The translations under genes and the position numbers were made by a program. Below, piece after piece: positions 51,235-61,897 of a stretch of 64,000 bases of DNA (within the stretch, counting starts at the first letter, position 1; each line of letters starts with the position of its first letter). The notes beneath the pieces were generated by a model. That model was not told where the DNA came from and made no database searches. It saw nothing but the letters and a program-made list of their open reading frames with translations. The DNA comes from Ch67 sp041395845 (GTDB lineage Bacteria > Pseudomonadota > Gammaproteobacteria > Pseudomonadales > Ketobacteraceae), in NCBI GenBank assembly GCA_041395845.1, contig JAWKZS010000006.1, positions 1 through 64,000 on the forward strand, given 5' to 3'.

Positions 51235-53606
51235 CATCACGCGTCCCATGATTCCCGCAAGCTGGATGCTGGGCGGCATTGCGCTGCTGCTACTGGGCTG
51301 GGCGGTGCTGGCGTCCCATCCCGATGACGCCATCACCATCGGCACGGTACTGGCCTTTTACAGCGTCACCACCTGCGTTGCATCGATGGTGGCTCTGCTG
51401 GCCTACTGGCTGGGCCGCCAGCCGGGTGGACATGCACTGCACTGGCTCGGACTGGGCGCGCTGGGCTGTGCGGTCATGTGCGGGTTTCCATTGCTGGAGC
51501 TGCATCTGGGCTGGCCCACCGCCTTCCATCACGACAGTCACCTGGCCTGGTTCTGGTTTGCCGAGCGCATCCTGGGCAGCGTTGCTGCCCTGGGCTTCGT
51601 CCTCAGCAGCGACCGTTCAAGCCCCCAACGGATGCCGGGGGCCTTCACCGCCTTGATCGTGTTCAGCGTGATTGCATCCGCTCTGCTGTTTCTGCCCATC
51701 GACTACCCGGTGCAGGCAGACTGGTCTCTGACGCGGCCAATGGAATACCTGCCGGGTTTGCTGTTCTTCGTTGCTTTGGTGATCAAGCTCAACCGGCAAC
51801 GCCCACAATCCGATGGTTATCGCCAGGGCGTCATGCTGTATTTTCTGCTGGCGCTGTGTATCCAGTTTGGATTCGTGGCCTTTTCCAATGACATGCTGGA
51901 CGCGTTTTTTCGCGACAGCCTGATCCTGCGTCTGGTATCGCTGCTGGTGCTGTTTGGCGCATTACTGCTGTGGGTCCAGCAACGCCTGCGCGAGCAGGCA
52001 GAGACCAACGCCGCACTGCAGCGATCACTGGACACAAAAACCATCGAGCAACGCCGCACCGACAACGACACCCTGACAGAAAATCACCAGCAGGTATCCC
52101 GCAAAGTGCTGTTGAGCCTGATGGAAGACTTTCATCGTGCCCGGGAACAGGAAGCCGAAGCCAAACAGTTTGCCGAGTCCATCATCGAAAACATGCCCAT
52201 GATGATATTCGTGAAAGATGCCCAGGATCTGCGGTTTCAGCGCATCAACAAGGCCGCGGAAAAACTGCTGGGCATACCCCGCAAACAGTTTCTGAACAAA
52301 ACGGATTACGAGGTTTTTACCCGCAGTGAAGCCGATCACTTCACCACCGTTGATCGCAAGGTACTGAGTGGAGACACCGTAGCGGACATCGGCGAGGAAT
52401 CCGTCAATACGCCCCTTGGCACGCGCTGGCTGCACACCCGCAAGATTCCGGTGAAAAACGCCCGCGGCAAGCCACTCTATCTGCTGGGCATTTCCGAAGA
52501 CATCACTGAACGGCGCGAACTGGAACAGCGCTTCACCCTGCTGTTCGAAGTGGCGCCCAACGGCCTGATGCTGGTGCGCCAGGACAACCGCATCGTGCTG
52601 GTCAACAAGGCTTGTTGTGATGTATTCGGCTACAGTCGCGAAGAGCTGCTGAACCAGACGCTCGACAAACTGCTGCCAACGGACCGCAGCAGCGAACATG
52701 GCCGCATGATGCACAATTACTGGGTCGATCCAGCGCCGCGAAAGATGGGCACCGTTCCCAACCTGGCCGGCATCCACAAGGATGGCCACCGCATCCCGCT
52801 GGACATCGCCCTGCAGCCATTGCCCTGGCAGGGTGAGCTTTATGTGCTCGCGGCCATCACCGACATTACCGAGCGTCAGCGTTTCATCGAACAGCTGGAA
52901 CAGACCAGCCGTTACAAGAGCCTGTTTCTTGCCAACATGTCCCACGAGCTGCGCACGCCGATGAATTCCATCATTGGCTTCACCGAAAAGGTGCTGAAAA
53001 GCGCCAACACAACGCTGGATGAACGCCAGCAGGATGCGCTGCAGACGGTACAGCGCAACGCCCATCATTTGCTGCGCCTGATCAATGATGTGCTGGATCT
53101 GTCGCGTATTGAAGCCGGCCGCATGGACATCGAGCAGGAGGAAGTCGATCTGTGCCAGCAACTGAATCTGCTGCGTACCGAATTCACCCAGCTCGCCAAA
53201 AGCAAGGGGCTGCTGTTCCAGCTGGTGCTGCCAGCGGAACCCATCCTGTTGCACACCGACCATCGCAAACTGATGCAGATCTGTCATAACCTGACATCCA
53301 ACGCCATTCAAGTATACCGAGCAGGGCAGTGTCGAGCTCAATGTGTCTGTCGTACAGCATCCCGAACTGCAGCGCTGTGTACGCTTGCAGTTCACTGATA
53401 CGGGGCTGGGCATTTCCGCAGAAGATCAGAAAAAGCTGTTCACGGAATTCGGTCGGGCTGCCGAGGTAAAACAGCTGAACATCCCGGGCACCGGGCTGGG
53501 GCTGCTGATCACTGCGCAACTGGTGAGCCTGCTGGGTGGCCGCATCAATGTGGAAAGCGTCCATGGCGAAGGCAGCACGTTCACGGTATTCCTGCCACTG
53601 ACCTGA
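51218..53606 (+). CDS. Membrane PAS-PAS sensor histidine kinase (one frameshift in this sequence)
   Basis: About 795 residues when the frame is repaired. Seven or so N-terminal helices (~15-255) form a MASE-like sensor. Two PAS domains follow (~310-430, ~435-560), then HisKA with the H box FLANMSHELRTPMNSIIGF, the N box NLTSNAI, G1 DTGLGIS and G2 GTGLGLL. One extra T at ~53307 shifts the frame just after the N box and removes the ATP lid if real. No receiver domain or partner response regulator is encoded nearby. Confidence 0.82.
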
Positions 53607-53693
53607 TCCATCACCAATCTGCAAAAGGATTTGTAATCATGTCGATATATCCACTACGCTCAACCTTATAACTCTGACAAGAAGAAACGGATT

Positions 53694-55787
53694 ATGGACT
53701 TCCGTCTTTTGGGTGCGGCGATATCATTGTCTGCACTGACATGCCTCGCTAACGCCGAACCGGTCAGCAAATCTGACCTGTGGGATCTTCCGCTTGAACA
53801 ATTAATGCAGATTGAAGTCACTTCGCTGGCCACAAGAACGCTGTTACCCCGCAGACTGGCTGCTTCTAGCGTTACGGTCATCAGCCGGGACGACATCGAT
53901 GCCATGGGCGCCACCGATCTGGACGAAGTACTGGAATCCGTACCCGGCCTGCATGTCACCCGATCCGACCAGGTCTTTTTTGGCCGTTACGTGATTCGCG
54001 GCATCGCATCCGCGGCCAATGCCGAAACACTGGTGATGATCAACGGTATTCCGGTCAAGACCCTGTTCACCGGCGCACGCAGTCACGTATGGGCCGGGAT
54101 GCCGCTGAAGGCGGTCGAGCGCATCGAGATCATCCGCGGACCGGGTTCTGCCCTGTATGGCGCCGATGCCTTTGCGGGAGTGATCAACATTCATACCCGC
54201 AGCGCCGCAGACATCGTCAACAATGAGGCGGGAGTAAGGGTCGGCAGTTTTGATACCTGGGGCGGCTGGGTACAGCAGGCCATCACCACCGACCGTGTTG
54301 CCATCGGCCTGACCGCTGAGTACGAGGACTCCAACGGCCAGGCGGAAAGGATTCAGCGGGATGCCCAGAGTCTGCTGGACTCGCTGATTGGCACAAACGC
54401 CTCGCGCGCACCGGGCCGGGTCAACACCGGGCGCCAGGCGACTGATCTGCGTTTGGATGTGGAGGCGCAACAATGGCAGTGGCGTGTGGGTTACCAGCTG
54501 CGCGACAACATCGGCACGGCGGCCGGGATTGCGCAGGCGCTTGACCCCTGGGGGCTGTACGAGGGCGAGCGCTTCAATACCGACGTCACCTGGGACGTGC
54601 CACTGACGAATGCAGACTGGGAAATGCAGACCCTGCTGGCGTTCTATCACCATCATCAGCAAGTCGTTCGCGACTCCCGGCTGTTTCCGCCAGGTGCCAA
54701 TCTGGGTGGCGGCGTATTTCCTGACGGCATGATCGGTAATCCCAGCTATCAGGAAGACCAGGCGCGGGCCGAGCTGCGTCTGGCGTACAAGGGATGGGAA
54801 AATCATATTATCCGCCTGGGTGCCGGTGAGTTCTGGGGCGACATTTACAAGGTCACCGAAACCAAGAATTTTGATGCATCGTTTACACCCTTGCCGGATG
54901 GCCTGGTGTCCGTAAGTGATACCGACGAAGTATTCCTGCAGGAAAACCAGCGCACCGCGACACATCTTTATCTGCAGGATGAGTGGCAGATCAGTGCCAG
55001 TACCGCGCTGACGAGTGGCGTACGGTTTGATCATTACAGTGATTTCGGTGACACCACCAATCCCCGTATCGCACTGGTACATGAATGGAGCACTGGCCTG
55101 TCGAGCCGCGTGAGCTATGGCCGCGCCTTTCATGCACCAAGCTTCGTTGATCTATATGCCAGAAACAATCCTGTGAGGCTTGGCGATCCTGATCTGGAAC
55201 CTGAGATCATCGACTCCTGGGAAGTGGCATTGAATCACCAGCCGCTGACCCGTTTCCACTACACGTTGACGCTGTATCAGCACCGGATCGATGACGCCAT
55301 CAGCTTTGCCGGTGGTCAGGCAACCAATGCAGGCGGACTGAAAGGGCACGGCGGTGAGCTGGAATTCAGCTGGCAGGCAACGAATGAGTGGCGCCTGCTG
55401 GGTCATTACAGCCAGCAGCAGAGCCTCAATCGTGCAAACAATGAAGATGTCGGCGAAGCCCCCGAACAGAAAGCGTACCTGCGCAGCCAGTGGCAGCTGG
55501 CGCCACACTGGCAGTGGACTGCCGAGTTACTGTGGGTGGGCAAACAGCCCCGTGCAGAAGGCGATACGCGACCGCCCCTGCAGGATTACACGACAGTGAA
55601 TCTGAGTGTGGCACGCAACGACATCGCCGATCTGTTTGATCTGCGCATCACCGCACGCAATGTCGCGGATGCCAATGTACGGGAAGCCAGTCCAGGCCCG
55701 GCCGCTCCGTTCACGACCGCCTTTGTACCAGGCGATTTTCCGATGGCAGGCCGTGCCGTGATGGTGGAAGCCAGTATCGACTGGTAA
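53694..55787 (+). CDS. TonB-dependent outer-membrane receptor
   Basis: 697 residues. A signal peptide ends LANA, and a DLPLEQLMQIEVTSLATR segment precedes the plug, as in a subset of receptors. The plug domain shows SSVTVISRDDIDAMGATDLDEVLESVPGLHV and VERIEIIRGPGSALYGADAFAGVINI. A 22-strand barrel follows and ends with a Trp (VEASIDW). The ligand (siderophore, vitamin, sugar or nucleoside) is not evident. It lies 87 bp after the histidine kinase, which may regulate it. It ends 6 bp from the convergent epimerase gene. Confidence 0.92.
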   Translation: MDFRLLGAAISLSALTCLANAEPVSKSDLWDLPLEQLMQIEVTSLATRTLLPRRLAASSVTVISRDDIDAMGATDLDEVLESVPGLHVTRSDQVFFGRYVIRGIASAANAETLVMINGIPVKTLFTGARSHVWAGMPLKAVERIEIIRGPGSALYGADAFAGVINIHTRSAADIVNNEAGVRVGSFDTWGGWVQQAITTDRVAIGLTAEYEDSNGQAERIQRDAQSLLDSLIGTNASRAPGRVNTGRQATDLRLDVEAQQWQWRVGYQLRDNIGTAAGIAQALDPWGLYEGERFNTDVTWDVPLTNADWEMQTLLAFYHHHQQVVRDSRLFPPGANLGGGVFPDGMIGNPSYQEDQARAELRLAYKGWENHIIRLGAGEFWGDIYKVTETKNFDASFTPLPDGLVSVSDTDEVFLQENQRTATHLYLQDEWQISASTALTSGVRFDHYSDFGDTTNPRIALVHEWSTGLSSRVSYGRAFHAPSFVDLYARNNPVRLGDPDLEPEIIDSWEVALNHQPLTRFHYTLTLYQHRIDDAISFAGGQATNAGGLKGHGGELEFSWQATNEWRLLGHYSQQQSLNRANNEDVGEAPEQKAYLRSQWQLAPHWQWTAELLWVGKQPRAEGDTRPPLQDYTTVNLSVARNDIADLFDLRITARNVADANVREASPGPAAPFTTAFVPGDFPMAGRAVMVEASIDW

Positions 55788-55793
55788 ACGCCG

Positions 55794-56777
55794 TCAGGCC
55801 AGGCCGACCTGCTTCATCCACTGATAACTGTCGAGAAACATCTCATCCAGTGAACAGGTTTTGAAACCCAGTTCCTGCTCGGCCTTTTTCGAACTGATGC
55901 GCACCGGATTGTTCAGCAGCACCACTTTTTCCGGACACAGCAGCGGTTCTTTATTGGTGACCTGGGACACCTTGTCCATGATCACGGCAATGCCATTCAT
56001 CAGCCAGGCGGGAAACGCCAGGGTCGGTGTCCTGCGATCGACGATGCGGCCGATGGACTGGAACAGTTCACCATAGGTGGCATGGACACCGCCCAGCAGA
56101 TACCGCTCACCGGTGCGGCCCTTGTGATACGCCGCCACATGGGCACGGGCATAATCCTTCACGTGACCGCACACGGTACTGCCTTTGGGCACCGCCATCA
56201 TGCCGCCCTTTTTGATGGTATCGAACATGAGTGGCGTGTAGTTGTAGTCGTAGGGCCCGACAATCTGCGCCGGATTGAGGATCACTGCGTCCAGTCCCTT
56301 TTCGATGCCCTTGAAGACTTCCTGCTCGGCGAAGTATTTGCTGCGGTAATAATTGATCTTGCTGTCGAGGGCACGGGACGGTGTGGTTTCGTCGATCACC
56401 GGGCCATGAATATTGCCGAACGCACCGATGGATGAGGTGTGAATGAAACGGCCCACCTGCTTTTCCAGCGCGACCTGCACCACATTGCGGGTGCCATCGA
56501 TGTTGATGCGGTTCTGGCGCTCGTTGAGTTTCGACCACATGCCGGTATCCGCCGCTACATGAAATACCGCATCCACCTTGTCCGGCATGGTGCGACGCAG
56601 GGATTCAATGTCCGTGACGTCGCCTTCCACCTGGGTCACCCCCATGCGGTCCAGATCGCGGGTGTTCGAGGTCTTGCGCCGCAATGCAATGACATTCCAG
56701 CCTTCCTCTTTCAGACATTCCACAATATTCAGGCCCAGAAATCCGGTGCTGCCGGTGACATAGGCGGTGCGGCTCAT
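55794..56777 (-). CDS. NAD-dependent epimerase/dehydratase-like extended SDR
   Basis: 327 residues. TGSTGFLG (8-15) binds NAD(P); the catalytic pair is Tyr143/Lys147 in YYRSK, with HTSSIGAFG placing Ser near 124. The closest relatives by eye are dihydroflavonol-4-reductase/3-beta-HSD-like extended SDRs (COG0451). It is the last gene of the six-gene operon. With the 3-beta-HSD-like gene just upstream, oxidation of a sterol or long-chain lipid carbinol is plausible. Confidence 0.88.
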   Translation of the reverse strand: MSRTAYVTGSTGFLGLNIVECLKEEGWNVIALRRKTSNTRDLDRMGVTQVEGDVTDIESLRRTMPDKVDAVFHVAADTGMWSKLNERQNRINIDGTRNVVQVALEKQVGRFIHTSSIGAFGNIHGPVIDETTPSRALDSKINYYRSKYFAEQEVFKGIEKGLDAVILNPAQIVGPYDYNYTPLMFDTIKKGGMMAVPKGSTVCGHVKDYARAHVAAYHKGRTGERYLLGGVHATYGELFQSIGRIVDRRTPTLAFPAWLMNGIAVIMDKVSQVTNKEPLLCPEKVVLLNNPVRISSKKAEQELGFKTCSLDEMFLDSYQWMKQVGLA

Positions 56778-56797
56778 GTTGTTATTCTCCCTGTGGT

Positions 56798-57856
56798 TCA
56801 GGCGGCCGCGCGAATCGCGCTTAACTGTCGCTGCACATTAACATCTTTTTTCAGCGCGTCCACCGTCAGGCGGATACCGTCGGTCAGATTGATCTTCGGT
56901 GTCCAGCCAAAATCCCGCTCCGCCTTTTTGATGCTGTAGTAGTGATGGGTCACCATGTAGCGTACCGAAAACCGGGTCAGGCCGTTTTCGGCATTCAGGG
57001 TGCCACCGCGCAGGGTATCGAGGCCTTCGGCAACCGCCGCCACCGTGTATGCCAGCCAGTACGGCACCTTGCCGGTGATGCGGGGATAACCCAGTTCCAC
57101 CAGTACCTTTTCAACAAAATCGAAAAACGCCATGGGTTCGCCATTGGTAATGAAATAGGCCTGGCCGCACACCGCCGAGCCCTTCACCAGTTTTTCTTCC
57201 GCCATCACCACCGCATCCACCAGATTGGCCACATAAGTGAAGTCCGACAGCTTGTCGCGATTGCCGATGGCGCGCTTGAGTTTGCCTTCGCCTGCCTTTT
57301 GCAGAATCGCCGGCATGAAGCGGTTGTCGCCGGGGCCGAACACCACATGGGGGCGAATCGCACAGCACTGGGTCACCGTGGTGCCGCTGAAAGCCAGAAT
57401 ATCTTTTTCTGCCTGGATCTTGCTGTCGGCATACGGCGCCTGGGAAATGGTGGAATACGGCAGGGTTTCATCGCCGTTTTCAATGTCATTGCCTTCATAC
57501 ACCGCGCTGGCAGAACTGATATACACCAGCCGGGGTATCTTGTGGGCCTTGCAGGCTTCGATGATGTTGATGGTGCCGCCGTAGTTCACATCCCACACCA
57601 CGTCTTCCTTGTTGTGCTTGGTGTGAACGATGGAAGCGTTGTGAATGATGGAATCCATCCCGGCGCAGGCATCGATCACCGCCTGGCGCTCGCAGATATT
57701 CAGATTGATGAACTTCACATCATCGCGGAACGGCTTGCCACCGAAATCCAGCACGGTCACCTCATGGCCCTGGTCGGCAAAACCATTCACCAGATTGCGG
57801 CCGATGAAACCACAGCCACCGGTCACCAGAATTTTTCTTTTTGTTGTTGCTGTCAT
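56798..57856 (-). CDS. 3-beta-hydroxysteroid dehydrogenase-like extended SDR
   Basis: 352 residues. TGGCGFIG (12-19) binds NAD; Tyr142/Lys146 in YADSK are catalytic. The blocks HNASIVHTKHNKEDVVWDVNYGGTINIIEACK and RPHVVFGPGDNRFMPAIL are strongly 3-beta-HSD-like, the fold that oxidises 3-hydroxysterols and removes C4 carboxyl groups in sterol demethylation. The gap to the epimerase gene is 20 bp and to the desaturase 22 bp, so all are co-transcribed. Confidence 0.88.
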   Translation of the reverse strand: MTATTKRKILVTGGCGFIGRNLVNGFADQGHEVTVLDFGGKPFRDDVKFINLNICERQAVIDACAGMDSIIHNASIVHTKHNKEDVVWDVNYGGTINIIEACKAHKIPRLVYISSASAVYEGNDIENGDETLPYSTISQAPYADSKIQAEKDILAFSGTTVTQCCAIRPHVVFGPGDNRFMPAILQKAGEGKLKRAIGNRDKLSDFTYVANLVDAVVMAEEKLVKGSAVCGQAYFITNGEPMAFFDFVEKVLVELGYPRITGKVPYWLAYTVAAVAEGLDTLRGGTLNAENGLTRFSVRYMVTHHYYSIKKAERDFGWTPKINLTDGIRLTVDALKKDVNVQRQLSAIRAAA

Positions 57857-57878
57857 GGTGCAAATCCTCTGCTAGAAA

Positions 57879-58556
57879 TCAGGCGTAGGTGCCAAACATC
57901 TGATCCCAGAACGGGAAGATGGAGGCATAGTTGCGATTCAGGTGCTTGCCGTGGTGCAGATCGTGCTTCACGGCCCAGAAGTTGAAAAGTTTGAATGCCG
58001 GGTGTGGCAGCACCAGATTCGAGTGCACCAGAATGTTCACGGTGGAATGAATGAAGAACACGATCAGGAACGAGACCGCACTGATCGGCCCCACCAGCAT
58101 CATGGCGATGCAGAGCAGACCCAGGCCCGCCAGGTTTTCCACCGGGTGCAGGTAAATGCTTTCGGTTGAGGTGGGAAAACGCACATAGTGATGCACCCCA
58201 TGCACATATTTCATGAATTTGGGATGGTGCATGCCACGATGCAGAAAGTAATACATAAAATCGTACAGCAGCAGGGATGCCAGCACTTCACCGAAGATGG
58301 CCACGCCGTTTACCGGCTCGTCGTCCATCAGGTAATCGCCAAAGTGATACAGCATGGCGGCGAAGAACACCATCGACAGCATGCCGTTCAGGCCGATATT
58401 GATCGCCTTCTTCAGCTTGGGAATACGATAGGTGGTGGGCGTGCGGATACGGTATTGCTTGAGGCTGGACGACTGCGCCGCCCACGCCATAAAGGACATC
58501 AGCACACCATCGAAGGCGAGAATGACACCGAGAATAATGAAAAACTGCAGGTCCAT
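57879..58556 (-). CDS. Sterol desaturase / fatty acid hydroxylase family protein
   Basis: 225 residues with four hydrophobic helices. Histidine boxes for a di-iron site: HRGMHH (His106, 110, 111), HGVHH (119, 122, 123) and HDLHHGKHLNRNY near the C-terminus. The family inserts oxygen or a double bond into sterols, carotenoids or fatty acyl chains at the membrane. It is central to the proposed lipid/sterol oxidation pathway of this operon. Confidence 0.9.
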   Translation of the reverse strand: MDLQFFIILGVILAFDGVLMSFMAWAAQSSSLKQYRIRTPTTYRIPKLKKAINIGLNGMLSMVFFAAMLYHFGDYLMDDEPVNGVAIFGEVLASLLLYDFMYYFLHRGMHHPKFMKYVHGVHHYVRFPTSTESIYLHPVENLAGLGLLCIAMMLVGPISAVSFLIVFFIHSTVNILVHSNLVLPHPAFKLFNFWAVKHDLHHGKHLNRNYASIFPFWDQMFGTYA

Positions 58557-58574
58557 GGGATTCCCTCGATCTTG

Positions 58575-60176
58575 TTATTTTTTGAAGATGGCAATGCGCG
58601 TGAGCGCCAACAGGCCCTTGAGGCGGGCACCGATACCGCTGGCAAACAGCAGCTGCACGGTGGCGCGGGCTTTGTTGTAATCATTCGGGCCCACCGGATA
58701 CAGCACCGGTGGTACCGAGAACTTCCAGCGGTCTTCCAGCACGGCCTTGGGTGTGGTGTAGGCGCGCAGGCCATCACGGCCATTCATCACGCCGAAACCG
58801 GAATATTTCACGCCACCAAAGGGCAGATCGCCGTTCAGATAACACAGGCCGAAATCATTGATACAGGTGGCACCGGCCTCCAGCTGGGCAGCAATACGAC
58901 GGCCACGCTCGCGATCGGTGGTAATCACCGAGGAATGCAAACCAAACTCGGTGCTGTTGGCCAGCGCGATGGCGTCATTTTCATTTTTCACCTTGAACAC
59001 CAGCATCACCGGGCCAAAAATTTCTTCGCGCGCGATGCGCATCTCATTGGTGATGCCGGTCAGTATCGTGGGCGGATAAAAAGTACCGTTGCCAATGGTC
59101 AGCGGCGCGCCACCCACCACCGCCTGGGCACCGTGTTCAAGGGCGTCTTTCACCAGGGTATCAATCACGCGAATCTGCTGCGCGGTGGTGATTGCTCCGA
59201 CATCCACCTTGCCGCCACGCTCAGGCACACCCTGACGCAGGCGACGGGCATGGGCAGTAATTTCCTGGATGAACTGATCGTAAATGCCGTCGAGTACAAT
59301 CATCCGTTCAGACGCAATGCAGTTCTGACCCAGGTTGACAAAAATGCCACCCAGCGCGGAATGCACGGCTTTGGGAATATCCGCATCATTGCAGATGATC
59401 ATCGGGTCCTTGCCGCCCAGTTCCATCACCACCGGCGTCAGGTGTCCGGCGGAACCTTCGATGATGCGACGGCCATTGTTTACCGAACCGATAAACAGGA
59501 TTTTCTGCACGTTGGCGCGCACCAGTGCGGCACCGGTGTCACCGTAACCATTGATGATCTGCACCGTATCGGGCGAAAAGCCTTCTTTGCGCAGGGCTTC
59601 GTCAGTGATCTGCTGGAAACGCTGGGTCGACCATGCCACTGCCTCGGAGGCCTTGATCACCACCGCATTACCGGCCATCAGCGGCGCCACCAGTGAACTG
59701 ATGATGTTCTGTAGCGGATAATTCCACGGAATGATGCAGGCCACCACGCCCAGTGGTACATACTCGATACGTGCCTTTTTGTGCATCAGCAACCCGCTGC
59801 CGACTTTTTCCGGCTTGAGATATTTTTCCGCGTTTTTCTGCAGCCAGCGGATCTTGTTGCAGATGGGCAGGATCTCACCCAGCATGGCATTTTCGTAGGT
59901 CTTGCCGGAATCCTTCACGATGTAATCGCATAACTCGTCGTCGTGGCGCAGAACATGATCCATGATGTGCTGCAATACGGCACGACGCTGTTTGAAGGTG
60001 CTGGTACGCCAGGCTTTCTGGGCAACGCGGGCACGGGCGACCGTTTCACGTACCTGATCTGGTGTCAGCGCCTTGACGCTGCCCAGCGCTTCACCGGTGG
60101 CCGGATTGACGCATTCGATCGTATCCGGAAACGCCGGCATGCTGGCCTGGGGCTGAATATTGGGTTGGGTTGTCAT
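58575..60176 (-). CDS. Aldehyde dehydrogenase
   Basis: 533 residues from the ATG at 60176, which has GAGG 5 nt upstream. NAD-dependent ALDH motifs: IIPWNYPLQN, catalytic Glu252 in VVMELGGKDP, catalytic Cys286 in NLGQNCIASERM and EEIFGPVMLVFKV. A C-terminal extension of ~40 residues (LFASGIGARLKGLLALTRIAIFKK) is amphipathic, suggesting membrane association as in fatty-aldehyde dehydrogenases. It should oxidise the aldehyde made by the GMC oxidoreductase encoded 16 bp upstream. Confidence 0.93.
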   Translation of the reverse strand: MTTQPNIQPQASMPAFPDTIECVNPATGEALGSVKALTPDQVRETVARARVAQKAWRTSTFKQRRAVLQHIMDHVLRHDDELCDYIVKDSGKTYENAMLGEILPICNKIRWLQKNAEKYLKPEKVGSGLLMHKKARIEYVPLGVVACIIPWNYPLQNIISSLVAPLMAGNAVVIKASEAVAWSTQRFQQITDEALRKEGFSPDTVQIINGYGDTGAALVRANVQKILFIGSVNNGRRIIEGSAGHLTPVVMELGGKDPMIICNDADIPKAVHSALGGIFVNLGQNCIASERMIVLDGIYDQFIQEITAHARRLRQGVPERGGKVDVGAITTAQQIRVIDTLVKDALEHGAQAVVGGAPLTIGNGTFYPPTILTGITNEMRIAREEIFGPVMLVFKVKNENDAIALANSTEFGLHSSVITTDRERGRRIAAQLEAGATCINDFGLCYLNGDLPFGGVKYSGFGVMNGRDGLRAYTTPKAVLEDRWKFSVPPVLYPVGPNDYNKARATVQLLFASGIGARLKGLLALTRIAIFKK

Positions 60177-60192
60177 GCAGTCCTCGCTCACG

Positions 60193-61842
60193 TCAGGCCG
60201 ACTCGGTGACGCTGTCTTTTTTGTTATGGAGATCCGCCGTCGCAGCGGCACTGGCATTGATAATGAAATCCGCGGCGCGCCAGCCGATCATCATGCTGGG
60301 TGCATTGAGGGCCGCCACCGGAATTTCCGGCATCACCGACGCATCGGCAATGCGCACATTGCGGGTCGCTTTCAGACGCAACTGGGTATCCACCGGATCA
60401 TGAGCATGACCACCCATGCGACAGGTGCCGGCAAAATGGAACGTGGTCATCACAGCGCCCTTGATCCACTGCTTGATGGCATCGCGATCCTGGGTCTTGG
60501 CGGCTTTCGACAGCGGCTGATTACCCCAGCGCACAAACGCGCCCTGACCGGCAATTTTCTGCGCCCGCAATACGCCTTCCACCAGCGTGTCCATGTCTTC
60601 GGAACGCAAAAAATAACCCGGACTGATGCGCGCAGGGTCCGCCGGATCAGGCGATGTCAGGGTGATTTCACCCCGCGACAGCGGCTTGCCGAGAATCACC
60701 ACGATGCCGTATACCTTTGATACGAACTGCCGTGTGAACGGGATTTTGAACGCTACGTCCACCAGGGTCTTGATCACACGATGCCAGCGCCGTTCCGCGT
60801 AGGCGTTGGGTTTGAGCAGAATCGCCGGCAGCATGCGCTGCATGGATTGCTGGATTGATGCCGCCGCAGAATAAAACACGAAACAGGTATCAGCCTGCTG
60901 TTTCGCCAGCGGCAGATCGGCGTTCATGCGATCGAAGCCGTAGAGTTGCGGATAAAACGAATCCGGCACCTGCTTGCCGCGATAGAACACGCACACATTG
61001 GGATGATCCTGCAGATTGCGGCCAATTGCCGGTACATCCGCAATCACATCGATGCCAACATGGCGTAATGGCTGCTGTGGCCCGATGCCGGACAGCATCA
61101 GCAGCTTGGGTGTTTCCAGCGCGCCGGCACACAGAACCAGTTCGCGGCGGATCGCTACCCGTTGCAACCCGTGTGGTGTGCGATAGGTCAGTGCGGTCGC
61201 AGTTTTCTGGTCGTCGAACTGGATACGCTGCACCTGGGCGTTGGTGATAATGGTGAGATTGTTGCGCGCTTGACCCTGCAGAAACGCCACATAGGAATTG
61301 CGCCGGCGATCGCCGTCATAGTTCATCAACTGGTAACCGATCTGGCCACACAGCTCGCCGTCGTTGAGCACATCCTTGCGTTTGAAACCCGCCTGCACAG
61401 CAGCATCCGCGCAAGTAATGGTGAAAGCGCTGCCATTGCGCGGTTTGACCCGCAATGCCTGCTCCACCTGTTCGAACACCGGCGCCACGTCTTTCCAGCG
61501 CCAGCCTTTGGGCCATTGTTCGTAATCCCGCCGGTCACCGCGGGTGTACACCATCCCATTCACCGCGCCACTGCCACCCATGCCAGTGCCGGTGCCGACA
61601 TAGACATGACGATTGGCCGCCCGCGGCTGCGGTGCCGACAACCGGTCCAGCATCATGCGTTCGTTGGCAAAGGCCTGCACGAAACCGTCTGCCGACAGGG
61701 TTTCCGGATGCTGCTCGGCGCGATCACCGGCTTCCAGCAGCAGCACGGAGCCAAGATTGGCATCCGCGAGGCGGGCCGCGACGATGCAGCCGGCAGATCC
61801 ACCACCGACTACGATGTAGTCATACTGTTCGGTGGTTTGCAT
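60193..61842 (-). CDS. GMC-family oxidoreductase (choline/alcohol dehydrogenase type)
   Basis: 549 residues. FAD motif GGGSAG (13-18) with LLLEAG, the GMC signature GTGTGMGGSGAVNGMVYTRG region, a second signature (LCAGALETPKLLMLSGIG) and the active-site HFAGTCRMGGHAHDPVD. The enzyme should oxidise a primary or secondary alcohol, possibly a sterol or long-chain alcohol. It is the first structural gene after the TetR regulator (55 bp gap). Confidence 0.92.
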   Translation of the reverse strand: MQTTEQYDYIVVGGGSAGCIVAARLADANLGSVLLLEAGDRAEQHPETLSADGFVQAFANERMMLDRLSAPQPRAANRHVYVGTGTGMGGSGAVNGMVYTRGDRRDYEQWPKGWRWKDVAPVFEQVEQALRVKPRNGSAFTITCADAAVQAGFKRKDVLNDGELCGQIGYQLMNYDGDRRRNSYVAFLQGQARNNLTIITNAQVQRIQFDDQKTATALTYRTPHGLQRVAIRRELVLCAGALETPKLLMLSGIGPQQPLRHVGIDVIADVPAIGRNLQDHPNVCVFYRGKQVPDSFYPQLYGFDRMNADLPLAKQQADTCFVFYSAAASIQQSMQRMLPAILLKPNAYAERRWHRVIKTLVDVAFKIPFTRQFVSKVYGIVVILGKPLSRGEITLTSPDPADPARISPGYFLRSEDMDTLVEGVLRAQKIAGQGAFVRWGNQPLSKAAKTQDRDAIKQWIKGAVMTTFHFAGTCRMGGHAHDPVDTQLRLKATRNVRIADASVMPEIPVAALNAPSMMIGWRAADFIINASAAATADLHNKKDSVTESA

Positions 61843-61897
61843 GATGGGGTTCCCTCTGTAGTTCTTGTTGTGTGAGGGGATCAGGTGCGATCCCCTT

